Shown piece by piece: positions 1-11,141 of a stretch of DNA of 64,000 nucleotides. The notes under the pieces were generated by a model. That model was not told the DNA's origin and did no database searches. It was given only the letters and a program-made list of their open reading frames with translations. Both the position numbers and the translations under genes were made by a program. Within the stretch, counting starts at the first letter, position 1, and each line of letters opens with the position of its first letter. Source of the stretch: Aquatica leii (lineage: Eukaryota; Arthropoda; Insecta; Coleoptera; Lampyridae); NCBI GenBank assembly GCA_035610365.1, contig CM069435.1, positions 16,233,123-16,297,122 of the forward strand. Direction: 5' to 3'.

Positions 1-1
1 A

Positions 2-1435
2 TCTAGTTCTGCTTTTGAGCTTTGTAAATGGTCAAGTAATAACCGACAATTATTTCAATCACATTCACAAAACTTAAATAACATTGTAGACTTTAACGTA
101 AACGACGATGTTAAAACTCTTGGGTTATTGTGGAATACCGATTCAGACAATTTTAAATTTAATGTTAACATAGATAGTTATTCTTTCAAACGAGTGACTA
201 AACGATTTATCTTATCAACAATATGTCAAGTATTTGATCCACTTGGATTAATATCACCTGTCATAATTACCGCTAAAATTCTTATCCAAAAGTTGTTGTT
301 ATTAAAAATTGGGTGGGACGAGTCATTGCCCACAGATTTGCAATCATTGTGGTGTGAATATATCAAGCAGATATCCAAATTAAACAAACTCAAAATACCG
401 AGAAGAGTCATCAGCACGAATACTATCGTATTCACTGAAATGCATTCATTTTGCGACGCTTCTGAAATTGCTTTTGGTGCTTCCATTTATATACGTGTTA
501 AAGACAATTTAGGCAATTATTCAACAAATTTGTTGTGCTCTAAATCCCGGGTAGCCCCTTTAAAAGCAACAACGTTACCGCGTTTAGAATTATGCGGCGC
601 TTTATTGTTATCTCGCCTTAAAAATAAGGTATCCAAAATTTTAAATTTAAAAATTGACAAACGCTACAACTGGACTGATTCAACCATTGTTCTATCATGG
701 TTATCAGCTCCTTCCAAAAGGTGGAAAACGTTTGTGTCAAACAGAGTATCAGAAATATTAACGTTAACAAAAATTGAAAACTGGCATCATGTTGAATCTA
801 CATATAATCCCGCAGACGTAATCTCTCGAGGTGCCACACCTGAATCACTTTTAGATAATTCGTTATCGTGGACAGGACCAAATTGGTTGAAAAAGGAGCT
901 GCAATCACGGCCAGCACCAATTTCAAAATTTAATAACCTTGAATCAATACCCGAACAAAGGTTACTCTGTAACATAATCATAAAATCTAATCTAGATGAT
1001 ATATTCATTAAATATTTAAATTATAACAAATTACAACGTATTATAGCGTATTGCCTTCGATTTATCAATAACTGTAAAAATATCAAAGAAAGAGTAATCG
1101 ACGTTAATTTATCCAATAAGGAGATTAAGCAAGCAACCGACGTCATAATTAGAGCAATCCAAGCGAACGAATTTAATAGAGAAATTTCAAACCTTAAATC
1201 TAACAAGCTTGTTCATAAAACAAGTAAATTATTATCGTTATCACCCTTTTTAGGCAGTGATGGACATTTAAGAGTTGGCGGCAGGTTGAACAATGCAAAC
1301 ATCTCTTATGATCAAAAGCATCCTATTATTCTACCTAATCATATTGTAACAAAATTAATAATTTCTTATATTCACAACAAATATCTTCACGCAGGTCCGC
1401 AAATAACACTTTCAATTATTCGAGAAAGATTTTGA
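2..1435 (+). pseudogene. BEL/Pao pol fragment: RT end, RNase H, start of integrase
   Basis: This frame is open from the window's left edge, so no true start is present; the methionine-like starts inside it are not real initiation sites. The beginning has the end of the RT palm (KWSSN, then a GLLW motif). It continues into the segment annotated in this clade as Peptidase_A17 (motif FDPLGLISPV) and an RNase H-like region (FCDASE, LPRLELCGA, WTDS). Next comes the linker that leads to integrase (YNPADVISRG), and the end has the GGRL and H-x-H pattern of the integrase zinc-binding domain. The frame stops at TGA 1433-1435, where relatives usually have Trp. The same frame carries on directly after the stop, so this is a point lesion and not an end of homology. 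Confidence 0.9.
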
Positions 1436-1966
1436 CCGGTTTCTGGTCGTACACTTGTTAGAGGTGTTATACATAAATGTATCCGATGTTTTAAATCAAA
1501 CCCAAGTCATGCTAAACATATAATGGGTGACTTACCGGCCCACCGCGTAGAACCCTCTCGTCCTTTTATTCATACTGGCATAGATTACGCGGGGCCAAAA
1601 TTTAAAAAAGAGAACCGTGGCAGAGGCAAAAAATCAAGAAAAGCTTTCATTGCACTTTTTATCTGTTTAGCTACCAAAGCCATACACCTTGAATTAGTAA
1701 CCGATCTTACCTCTGCAACTTTTCTCGCGGCACTTAAACGATTTATGGCTAGAAGAGGAATGGTGTCTGATTTGTACTCAGACAATGCAACTAACTTTGT
1801 AGGAGCTAATAAGGAGTTAAAGGAGATTTATAAGTTTGTAAATAGTATCGATTTCAAAAACAATGTTTTGAACCAGTTAAGTTTAGATTGGCATTTTATT
1901 CCACCTAGATCTCCGATATTTTGGGGAATCGTGGGAAATTGGTATAGTCAGTTAAATTTCATTTAA
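1436..1966 (+). pseudogene. BEL/Pao integrase core fragment
   Basis: This continues the upstream frame after the single stop. The first residues hold the C-x-x-C half of the zinc-binding domain (KCIRCF). From about 1560 comes the integrase catalytic core: HTGIDYAGP with the first Asp, SDNATNFVGA with the second Asp, and WHFIPPRSP before the expected third catalytic residue. The frame then goes out of register at about 1915-1955, apparently through two small indels, and ends at a stop that the family does not have there. The Glu region is therefore lost from this frame. I see no promoter or ribosome-binding signal specific to this segment. Confidence 0.9.
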
Positions 1967-2466
1967 AACGAATCATTAGTAATGCATCTATAACATACGA
2001 AGAAATGTACACATTATTGGTACAAATTGAATCCATCTTAAACTCTAGACCTATAACTCCTATATCCGAATCCCCAAATGATTTTCACGTTCTTACACCT
2101 GGACATTTCCTAATCGGAAACCCACTTGTAACACCGGTTGAACCAGATCTTACTATAATCAATAAAAATCGATTGTCCCGCTGGGAAAGAATACAACAAC
2201 ATTTTTGGAGACGTTGGAAAAGAGACTATTTAAACTTACTTCAACAAAAATCAAAATGGAAAGTGAAATATCCTAACATAAATTTAAATACTATTGTGTT
2301 ACTTCATGAAGATAATATCCCACCATTACAGTGGCATCTCGGACGCATCATCGCTACTCATCCCGGTAGTGACGGCGTTGTACGCGCAGTGACAGTGAAA
2401 ACCGCGCAAGGCATAATGAAACGCGCAGTTACCAAAATGTGTCCACTTCCTATAGAAGCAAATTAG
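1948..2466 (+). pseudogene. BEL/Pao integrase C-terminus with DUF5641-like domain
   Basis: A different frame picks up the homology just after the frame changes. It starts with VKFHLKRI and the helix following the integrase active site (ESILNSRPI, then PLTP-type LTPGHFLIG). It ends with the BEL/Pao C-terminal domain: the WRRWKRDYL block, PLQWHLGRI and DGVVRAVTVKTAQG. The natural stop TAG is at 2464-2466. This segment itself has no internal stop, which suggests the copy is old but not ancient. Confidence 0.9.
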
Positions 2467-2537
2467 TGTAGTGGTTGTAATCGACATTTGTGAAACCTTA
2501 TACATGTTGAAAGTCAGTGCTTTCAAGGCGGGCGGCA

Positions 2538-2827
2538 TGTTCGGTACTACCTTTGTACTTTACCGGTTGTGTATTTTAAGTCTTAGTGTATATTTAAGAT
2601 TTTAATATTTTAGTTATAAGCAGTTATTGTAAAATCCTTTTTTTTTGTAAAAGCACGTAGTAGTTGTAAATACCTAACGGGAGTCATTCAACGACCCCTA
2701 ACTTTCTCACACTTTAAAATTTAAGTTATTACTAACAACCAATAAAATTAGTTTTTGTAACCAGAGGTGGTGGAATTTTTCTTAATATTTAATTTTTTAT
2801 AACCGATTTTATATATACTTTTCGACA
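2538..2827 (+). repeat. Probable 3' LTR of the BEL/Pao element
   Basis: About 70 bases after the pol stop, a G/C-rich purine-dominated stretch (AAGGCGGGCGGCA) precedes TGTTCGGTAC. This is the usual layout of a polypurine tract followed by an LTR start. An AATAAA signal lies at about 2741. The right border is a guess (a ...CGACA end near 2827), because the 5' LTR needed for comparison is outside the window. Confidence 0.55.
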
Positions 2828-5010
2828 GTCACCAATGTAGCGTCTCAAAATTCGACTTTATTTGAAGAGTTAATAAATAATTTTATGAATCACCATGCAT
2901 ATCATATGAAAGCCCCCGAAAATAGTTTTAAAATGAGTCTATTACATTATTCCATGTTTGATAAGACTTCAGTAACGCAAGTAAAAGTAAAAAATAATGA
3001 TTGAATTTAATTACAATTAAACTACGGAATTTTTATTTATATTAAATTACTGTTTGAAGTCAATGCCAAACACATTCGAGTTAAATCTATTACAACTGCC
3101 AAAAGTAATGTTAAGAATTAAGCCTAATCCTATGTTGTCATACATGGCACCGACTTCAAAATGTAATTTCATGTAAATACAAAATTTTGTAGTGTAACTA
3201 AATTGAATTGAATTTTTTAAGCAGGTTTTTTTTAAGATTTTAGTTATTTTAAACTGTACTAGGAAAATGCCGCGTAAAATTACATTCTGCAGTTTTATCT
3301 GCTTGATTTAGTTCTAAATTTGAAGTAGGCCTTCCTAAAGATTTTGTTTCAACATTTACTTCTAACAATTTAAAAATAAATTGTACACATTTTTAAAATT
3401 TTTCGAAAATACGTACGATAAATATACCGTCTTACTTAGAATACGTACAACACGTTCCACCGATCAATCAGTACTGACCCGCGGGCTATAACAGCGCGAG
3501 GCTTTTCGCACGTTAAAACTGAAAATCTCGTAGTGGGGATCGCAAAATCACATTGCAATTCTCTACTACATATAGGGCATGAGCTCCAATAATTGTAGCC
3601 CGAACATGAAGAAATACTTAATTTGCTTTGCTTTGAACGACGACCATATTAAATTAATGCTTTAGAGTAATAAAAAGTAGTTGATAACCCTATCCTATAA
3701 ATATTTTAATTCATAATAATTTGTACCGTTTTTTTGTTTTAATGAACGTCTGGGGGTCTCGCGCCCTAGAGCCCTTATGGACCAGCCGCCACTGTGTGAT
3801 ACATTAAAAACCATCTTGCTTATTGTAAATTAAAAACCGCGCATCTTAATACTATTACATTTTCTAACAATATATTGTTGTATTTGTGATAAAAAATACT
3901 ACAGAATACGATGCATCTCCTTCTTTGTGATTAAATGATAGTTTCTCGAAGACGAAACGTTGGGTATAAGACTGTACATCTCAAAAATTTGTAAAAAGTC
4001 ACTTGATTTAGAAAAATTTTAATTGAATGGAATGCGAACATAAAACAATAAAAATTTTTTTAAATACACTTAAATACACTTCGAACACTAGAAATGATAA
4101 TAAATTATAGTTGTATTTAGTACACAATGTGTCAATTAAGTAAGAAATAAAATTTTAAAAAGTTATTTTAGGAATGCTCAAATTACCACCTGTTTACTTT
4201 CTGACAATGATAAAGTCGGAAATGAAATTCTTCTAAAACATTATCTCTCATTCCTTGATCGATATTTCTGGACTCTAATCTTATTGTTGTTTTCCGATCT
4301 TAAAGAGGTGGAGGATTTGTCTGATACGTTCATGATATTAAATACCCCTAAAGAAAAAAAATCAAGTGGGGTGAGATTTCATAGTATCACGTTGCCCAAT
4401 TCATCTATTAAGATGATCTTGTTGATACCACACATTAATAATTAAGTGTTCGTTATTTAGAAATAATATTGCTAGAGTAGTTATTAGTTCAAATCTCAGC
4501 ATTTAATGCATCATCAAAAAAATAAGAAACCAAAACCTGCCCAAACATTTAGTTTTAGTAGATATGTGTGTATGGCTTTCTTGCATCCAGAGGAGATTTT
4601 CAGAAGTCCATTATCTACAGTTTCGAATGTGTACTTTCTCATTAAAACAAAACGTAACTTCATCACTAAAGATCAGATAATTAAGTAAATCTAATTGATG
4701 ACTAATTTTAACATTCATTCCTTTATATAATTCAAGTCTATGATCACAATGAATTTCAATAAAATGACGTAAAAGATGTCATTTTTAGACAAGTACAACA
4801 ATAATCAAGTGGCACCAGCCACAATGTACAAATGTTAACGCTTTATATTTACATTAATGGTCAATTGCGATTTTTTACACGATTGTTTCTCAAAAACTAT
4901 TAATTTTAAATGCCATATATACTCTATGGTCATATGAATTAAAATTAACATACATAGAATCCGCAGAAAAAAAAATGGACGTGTCAGAGCTTTTCTTTTT
5001 CTTACTTTAT
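2828..5010. other. AT-rich intergenic sequence, no gene seen
   Basis: Stops are dense in all frames and no protein motif was recognised. A more GC-rich patch at about 3425-3610 and another at 3745-3800 stand out but show no coding pattern. A GAAGACGAAACGTTGG string near 3950 resembles the end motif of Penelope-like pseudo-LTRs, without any nearby coding support. Confidence 0.5.
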
Positions 5011-5114
5011 TGTAACGAATTTTAAAAGTAATATATTTATAAACACTGCCCGCAGATAAGTTGCATTTTTATCCACACTGGTATTTATTTTCACTGGCAC
5101 GCGCGTTAACTTAT

Positions 5115-5663
5115 TTATTTACACCAACACAATATTTCTAAACCCTTCTGACTAAATGAGGTTAACTTATGTTTCTTTTGATCAACTCGTTCCTTGCTTT
5201 TGGACGCTCTTTTCGTAATCTTCTTAGGCTTAATACGGTGTCGCCGTACCTGGCCGATTTCACCGCAGTTTGAGGTCGTCACTCCTCTTTCTCGAAGCAT
5301 TCGTCGCACTTCAATGCTTTCTTGTGCCTGTTCGAGTATTTCTGCAACACGACCGAACTAGTGGCTGCCCCGGTGCGACGTCTGTTTCACTGGTTTAAAC
5401 TCTAAGGTGTGGGTTAAAGCGTCATCCCATGTTTTAGGTCGAGCTAACCGTAGAGCCTGCAGCGTTTTGCTGTCTCGGAGGCCGTCTACAAAAATTTGAA
5501 TAACCAATGACTTCAAGTAAATATCTGGTGTGGTACTGTAAGATACGCAGGCCGTGGTAATCTGCCAGCCTCGAACCTTTAAAAACTTTCCGCAACTTTC
5601 TGAACACGATTTTTTATTTGGGTTTGGTACACCTGTTGAAGATACTTCTCCACGTAAGGTCAC
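5115..5663 (-). pseudogene. Ty3/gypsy Gag fragment
   Basis: The minus-strand frame at 5358-5663 contains FVDGLRDSKTLQALRLARP followed by a DALTHTLEFKPVKQTS-like stretch. This is the capsid C-terminal pattern of insect Ty3/gypsy Gag proteins of the type with GLRD and ALRLARP blocks. The downstream part (to 5115) is basic and shows only a damaged zinc-knuckle-like CDECFEK. Frames shift between the two halves. Gag would normally assemble the retrotransposon particle; this fragment cannot. Confidence 0.65.
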
Positions 5664-6317
5664 TATTCAAGACGTTTTCTGCTTATTGCTCCAACCATTA
5701 GGTATAGCTGCGGCTTCAAACTGTTTGTGGTAGGTTCACCATAGAACTTTTCATCAAAGGTTGGAGGTACAACTTTAAATTTGTTAGTGATTTCTTCCCG
5801 ATGATATATTAATAACTCTTTGCTCGTGACACTTCCACAAACCAGTTGTTACGTACGAAATTTTCATTACGGACGACTCTGTATATTGAATTGAAATTAG
5901 ATTCCGGTTTTGACGCCCTCTACCGATTCTTGCTCGCGACTGTCATTTTTACGACAAACTTGCGAAGCTGTCGATTGTCTAAAATGGTCGGTGCGTCTTA
6001 AGTAATTTCTTCCAATACCATCCGGAATAATGGAAATCAAATTGTAATTACATTAAGTGCATAAAATATTTGAGTCGTCACAGGGTAAGATAATTGCTGT
6101 CGTTTTGTTAAAATTAGTTTGTAATTCTTTCTTCTTTGAACAGCCATTTTTTATCCGCTTCGAGCACATGTACGTTTTCAATAAAGGAATGGTGAATAAT
6201 AATTCTTACTAAGAAATAACGTTACCGCACACATACGCTTTTGGAAGGCGTTTTCTACGCCACGAAAACGAGGTCTCGATAAGCCTTACCGTGGGAGATG
6301 TTACTACCTGTGTATTA

Positions 6318-6485
6318 GTCGATTGTGTTATCAGCCACCTGTTCTAAATTACTACTTACCTTATTCGATGCACTGGGGTCCTATATAATGTTAAATACAG
6401 ACGTCGATTGTGTTATCAGCCACCTGTTCTGATTTGCTACGTACAGTATTCGATGCACCGGGTTTTTATACAATACTTAATGAAT
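6318..6485. repeat. Two tandem copies of an ~85-bp unit
   Basis: A 28-base identical block starting GTCGATTGTGTTATCAGCC occurs at 6318 and again at 6403. Recognisable but diverged sequence follows each copy (TATTCGATGCAC; CTATATAA against TTATACAA). It looks like a local tandem duplication inside old retrotransposon-derived DNA. Confidence 0.75.
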
Positions 6486-7199
6486 TATTAATCCTAATTG
6501 TTTTAGCTTAATATTCTTTGTGAGTTGGTGTGTGACACGATTTGCGGTTAAATAATTATTACAGGCCACTGGAGGGAGAAAACGTTTTCTTCACGATAGT
6601 GGAAACTGGACTTTGGGTGAGTTGATTTAATTGATTTTTTTGTGTATATCGTTGTCACGAAAATTACTCACAGAATTTTGATCCATATTAACGATCGTAG
6701 ATATATGTATTGCTTATCTACCAATAAGGTAACTGTAATCATTCATTTTACTGTATCGCATACTGTGTGTGGGTGAAGAATATTTACTTCGACTTACTTT
6801 AAATGTGTATTGTGTGTTGCCGATACTGCGGGCATTCACGTACTAAATCTTCTATAAAATCCTGTAAACCGTTTGTGTTTCGAAATCAAAGTTTGCTACA
6901 CTTGTTAATGCTTAGTATTAGTTCTAGTATTTATGAATTGAGAATTTAATGTATAGCGGTTAATCTGTTACTCTACTAAGTTAAAGCTGTGATATTTGTT
7001 AATTATATCTAAAAATCTTCCAAGTACGGATGAATGTAGAAAGTTCATATATCCTTGTTATTGCTTGCCATTCACATCTTAAAGTGATTAAAATCGTTAA
7101 GCTCTCTTGTTAATTTTCTCTCTCCTGTGGTTATTGTTATCGACTAACTAATTTGGGCTACTCGAACAGCAGAGTATAAGGAGTACAAACCTTCAATTG

Positions 7200-7545
7200 G
7201 GTTACAAGTTTGAACCGTCTGTCGTGAGCGAGACAGAAGTGTTACTTTGGATCAGCTCTAGCGCCCTTAAGCATACTTCCTGTGAACCTCCCCTACTTCC
7301 GACTATATGAGTTGGCCGTGCAAGGTTCGTAAAACCGAAAAGCTTGTAACACAGTTCCAATCGTAAATGCTGTCTCACAGTCTTTGGGTTTCAATTTCAC
7401 CTGCCAGTAACCACTCTTCAAATGCAATAAGTAAAACACTGAGATTCCGACAAGATATCTAAAGTATCATCAATTCTCGGTAAAGAGTAACTGTCCTTTT
7501 TAGTCACATCGTTGAGCTCTCTATAGTCAGAAGTGTTAAGAAATA
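7200..7545 (-). pseudogene. Ty3/gypsy reverse transcriptase fragment
   Basis: The minus-strand translation near 7450-7535 reads DYRELNDVTKKDSYSLPRID followed by DTLDIL. This is the highly conserved early RT block of Ty3/gypsy elements (DYRxLNxVTxKDxYPLPRIDD). Weak continuation can be followed in shifted frames towards 7200. The catalytic YxDD block is not present. Confidence 0.75.
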
Positions 7546-7782
7546 CTGTGCCGGTCTAAATAAATAAATACCAGCGTAGATAAAAGTGCAACTTATATGC
7601 GGACAATATTTATAAATATAGAGTGATTGTCATATATAGATTACTTGTATGTTGTTTTTTTTAAACTTCGTTACATTGTTAGTTACATATTAGCTTGTTA
7701 ATTAAAAATTAAGTTAAGTAAAAATTAGTTATATTTAAAATAATCATATCTAAATTACGTGTAAATAATAGTTAGTTTAAAT

Positions 7783-9478
7783 AAGTTTAGCCGTTGATTG
7801 AAAGAGTTTACTAAGATGCGCAACGCTTACGGATAAAACCGTACCATATATCGCACTCCTTCTACTCTTTGTTGCACTTGCACTTCTTATGGAAGAAGCT
7901 GCGCTTGTAATGTGGCGACTCCACGGAATTCTAGTTAACTACAATTCGCAATCGTTCGGTAGGACCCAAGTGCACATTGTTTTGAATCGTGTTATCTTAA
8001 AGTAGCGATGATAAGTCACGTACGTTGATACTGCAATAACAACGCATTGATTAGGGTTCTTTAAATGTTTATCTCGTTATTTCAAGTTTCACCTCTCAAT
8101 AGATGTTTATAAAATCCTGTTAATTGAAAATGTTTTCAATCAACGAAAATACCAAGTATTCGGCTTGATTGAAAACAAATATTGATATGAAAGATTGCTT
8201 CTGCATTATCAACGGTCAACTTTGGTTATGATTTTCTGCTACTCTAAAGGCGGGTTGCACAAAGCAAATCAAAAATGTAGCAAGTGATTATTTCTGAAAT
8301 CAATTGTTACATCACGAATAAACGTGGTTTCATTGGCTATGTAGCAATTGTTTTGAGAAATAATCACTCGTTACATTTTTGATTTGCTTTGTGCAACCCG
8401 CCTTTAATTTTTCTAATTGTAATCAGCAACGGATCTTCATTAACGTACATAGTGTTATCAGCTGGTACATATTAACTCTTTTGTTCAAAAACATTACATA
8501 TTTGGTTTGCTTATTTAGTTTTTGTTTTTTTTTAGTTCTTTATATTTCTGTATATGCATTACAAAAACAGTACAAAACAGTATACTAGAAATGTTTTACG
8601 GCAGTCAATTCAGAATGTTTATTTATAACACTTTTTTCTTTGTAGTGTAAAATTTAATTTAGTGTAGATGTGCCCTTTTCCAAATAACCGATTCAGTTAT
8701 TTTAGACAAAAGTGGTAGAAAATAAAAAATTACAACTAGTTTCATATTCATGTAATTTTTTTACATCTACAAAAGTTATACAAAATAAAAAAGACAAATT
8801 TCATATTTATATATTTGCATTGAATAATAAAAACACGAATGTTGATAGGTACGTCTTTTCTGTAACATTATCAGTTTTATGCGTTCCGAGAAGACAGTAT
8901 CGTGTTTGTGTACGTTAACACTTGCGTGGATCTCAACAATCGAAGTTACAATTCGACGTCGAACCACTTATCACAATAGATTTCAGTGAATTTTTTAAGT
9001 TTGATTTTCAATTTCCTGACGATATTTGCAAAGATAGAATTTTTTTGAAGAACAATTTATTTTTCTAAGTGTTGTGAATTTGTCTGTAGCAGAATTTTAA
9101 AATTTAAATTTTTTTGATTTTATCTAAGGCCCCGCAAAAAAAAAATTAAAAAATGCCTCTGTACCTAGGTGAAGATAATTTTTTTAAGAATTTTGGCACC
9201 ATTTTGAAAATCCTCCGATGTAATTTTGTCTTGTAAAATTGTAAAAACGATTTCTGCTCCGGGCACACAACCTTAACCGTGTCTATCATGTCAGACCTCA
9301 CTTCAGGGTCTAAGGTGAGCATCTGAGATTTGAAACTACGCGAGTATCCCTTCTCCTTTTTAAAATCTCAGACCCTGTTAATACGCTAGTAACATCTACA
9401 TGTCAGACCCTATATGCGGTACGCATTGTACTATAGGAGTTGCGCATCTTAGTAAACTCTTTCAATCAACGGTTTAGC
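7783..9478. mobile_element. DNA element with ~65-bp terminal inverted repeats, no coding capacity seen
   Basis: The left end (CCGTTGATTGAAAGAGTTTA, continuing ACTAAGATGCGCAAC) reappears in inverted orientation at the right end around 9440-9475. The arms stay similar for some 65-70 bases. No transposase motif was found between them, so this would be a non-autonomous or decayed TIR element of about 1.7 kb. A foldback MITE is nested inside at 8247-8404. No clear target-site duplication was found. The right flank (about 9480-9495) carries the same TGTAACGAATTTTAAA-type LTR start, inverted, that is seen at 5011. Confidence 0.6.
8247..8404. mobile_element. Foldback MITE, 158 bp, TA(A) target site
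   Basis: Almost the whole element is an inverted repeat. The left arm starts AAGGCGGGTTGCACAAAGC and the right arm is its reverse complement, with similarity running nearly to the centre (arms about 75 bases, a few mismatches). TA is duplicated at both borders (8245-8246 and 8405-8406), and TAA is also possible. No coding capacity. The structure fits a MITE of a TA- or TWA-targeting family (Tc1/mariner or PIF/Harbinger type). Confidence 0.88.
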
Positions 9479-10936
9479 TTTAAAATTCGTTACATTGATG
9501 TCAGGTATGTGTAAATAAACAACTGATTAGTTCGCAATTCGGCTGTGTTTGTGTATTAAACTGTTTCAGTTCATTAAACATGTGTATTTAATTTAATAAT
9601 AAAAAATGCATTTAAAAAGTGACTATATATTTTATTAAACCTTTTATTCGTGTTATAATTTATGTCGGTAACTTTTTCGAAAAGTCAACCTGAACGTAAA
9701 ATTCCTTGAACTTGTCTAATCAATAAAAAACAATCATCATTATCATCATCAGCAAGAATGAATGAACTGAAATATAAAAAAAATCTAGAAAAATGAAAGA
9801 AAAACTTTCCGAAAATGAAAGAAATGCGTGCTAGTATTGGAAATCAAATGAAAACTATCGATATAAGTGTTGGTTAACAGTATATTTTCTAACGTAATAA
9901 TATAACAAAGAGGTAATATTTAATAGTATAAAAATTAGCTTTGATAGTAAAAAGTAGAATTTATTTAATGTCCAAATTCAGTTTCCGGTGGTATTTTGAC
10001 TTGCTAGATTAAGTTTTAGGCTTTTACTACAAAAAGAAAAATTAATAAGCAATATATGAAGAAAGTAATAGTTTTTATCTCAATTCCGTTAAAAGAGAAA
10101 AACGACCGCCATTTATACATGCGTGAAAATATGAACCGACTAAAATTATGAAAGAACTAAGCTAGCGTAGAACACCTTGTATTGCGATGTGTACGATGTA
10201 TTGCCTAATATCAAGTATAAAACAAATACACCATAATTTATATTTGAGATATTCTTCGTAACAAAAATATACGACTCAAAATAAAAAAACATTACGACCG
10301 AGTTATCTAAATAAAAATAACTTAATGATCGCTGATAAAAACAATAAAGTAAATAATTCCATAATTAATTTTCGACAAGAATAAAAGCAACTTAAGAAAC
10401 GTCATCGTGTTTCTTAATTATTTATACTTCCGGTAAACCGCCCAGACAAAAACGCCTTCAAATTTTTTTTCCAAAAAAGTAGATAATTCATAATATTTAA
10501 AAATTGCGATCAATTGCAGGATTCACGCTTCAGCGCTATCAGTAAAAGAAATATTGCGAAGTGTCATTGTCCAGTCTATGAACTTGAAGATTTAAAAAAC
10601 AACGTGTTGTAAGAATTGGTGTTGAGGGGGTGCGAACGCTTCAACAAGTTATAACCCCGATAATACGCGGCAATCTAAAAAGGGAACGAGATACAGTCAT
10701 TCGGAGGCAGTTTGGATAGGATTCCTCCTACTTCTCTCGCAGTCTCGCACACTATTAAGCGAGCTCGCGGACACCCAAGTAAGCGGTCGTCTCTTCCCAA
10801 GGTTCGACGTTTCGTCTTTCATAAACGTAAAAGTTCGACATCCCTTGTATTATGAATAGTGAAATAGAACAAGTTTCGACAAGTTGGTGGTGCGACCCAA
10901 ATAAGAAAAATAATAAATAGTGCGATCGGAGTAAGC
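9479..10936. promoter_or_regulatory. Upstream region and probable 5' UTR of the LRR gene
   Basis: From 9479 to about 10500 the sequence is AT-rich and featureless. From about 10500 the base composition becomes more balanced, which is common for the promoter and 5' leader of an insect gene. An arthropod initiator-like ACAGTCATT occurs at about 10693-10701, but I see no TATA box or clear downstream element in register. The transcription start is therefore not established. No coding motif was found. Confidence 0.35.
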
Positions 10937-11119
10937 ATGTGTTCATACAATGGGTGTTCAGTGGTGTTTTTCGCTAATATTTTGGTTGGTTCTTGGTATG
11001 TTTGTGATAAAATCGGTGCCCGCCGTCATCGAAGAGGGTGCATCGGGGTCTACGACCGATGCTTGTCGCATTCCAGGATGCAATTGCAGCGACGCCGCCA
11101 AAACTTGGAATATAATTAA
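10937..11119 (+). other. Upstream AUG and overlapping out-of-frame ORF
   Basis: An ATG at 10937, 13 bases before the proposed start codon, opens a 60-codon frame that overlaps the main coding sequence and stops at 11119. It has A at -3 but T at +4, a weaker context than the main start (A at -3 and G at +4). The encoded peptide has no recognisable features. It may act as a translational modulator by leaky scanning; this is an inference from position only. Confidence 0.4.
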
Positions 11120-11141
11120 TTGCACGTTTAACAGTAGTCAG
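10950..11141 (+). CDS. LRR-type transmembrane protein, exon 1 (signal peptide and N-terminal cap)
   Basis: Codons 1-64 of a cell-surface protein. The start ATG at 10950 has a good insect context (ACAATGG). Residues 4-21 are strongly hydrophobic and end near VPA, a credible signal peptide. The segment after it has the cysteine pattern of an LRR N-terminal cap (CRIPGCNC then NCT), plus N-glycosylation sites NCT and NSS. The exon ends CAG|GTTAGT at 11141/11142, a good donor, in phase 0. The next exon that continues this reading is at 61795, giving NSSQ|KVEF. This is the only start-containing exon I can find for the gene. I do not recognise a specific orthologue, so no symbol is given. Confidence 0.85.

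Larger units (their letters stand above)
1..2827 (+). mobile_element. BEL/Pao LTR retrotransposon, 3' part, decayed
   Basis: Pol segments follow the BEL/Pao order: end of reverse transcriptase, RNase H region, zinc-binding and core integrase, the C-terminal domain typical of this clade, then a non-coding end resembling a 3' LTR. The 5' part (gag, protease and most of RT) lies outside the window. The reading frame is broken by one in-frame stop and a short region of frame changes, so this copy cannot make an intact polyprotein. It lies about 8 kb upstream of the host gene on the same strand. Confidence 0.93.
5011..7676. mobile_element. Scrambled Ty3/gypsy retrotransposon fragments with inverted LTR-like ends
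   Basis: Minus-strand gag-like and RT-like segments lie between two inverted copies of an LTR-like start. One copy begins TGTAACGAATTTTAAA at 5011 reading right. The other begins TGTAACGAAGTTTAAA at 7676 reading left. Homology between the copies resumes about 40-60 bases in, at a block containing ATAAGTTGCA and CTGGTATTTATT (about 5057-5095 and 7560-7610). On the minus strand the RT fragment comes before the gag fragment, the reverse of normal order, so this is a rearranged or composite relic. Confidence 0.6.

Noticed and set aside
3945..3970. Penelope pseudo-LTR-like string GAAGACGAAACGTTGG
   Set aside because: Only one short motif, with no RT, endonuclease or second terminus nearby.
10690..10705. 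Initiator-type promoter (ACAGTCATT)
   Set aside because: A short degenerate motif with no correctly placed TATA or downstream element; mentioned only as a possibility.
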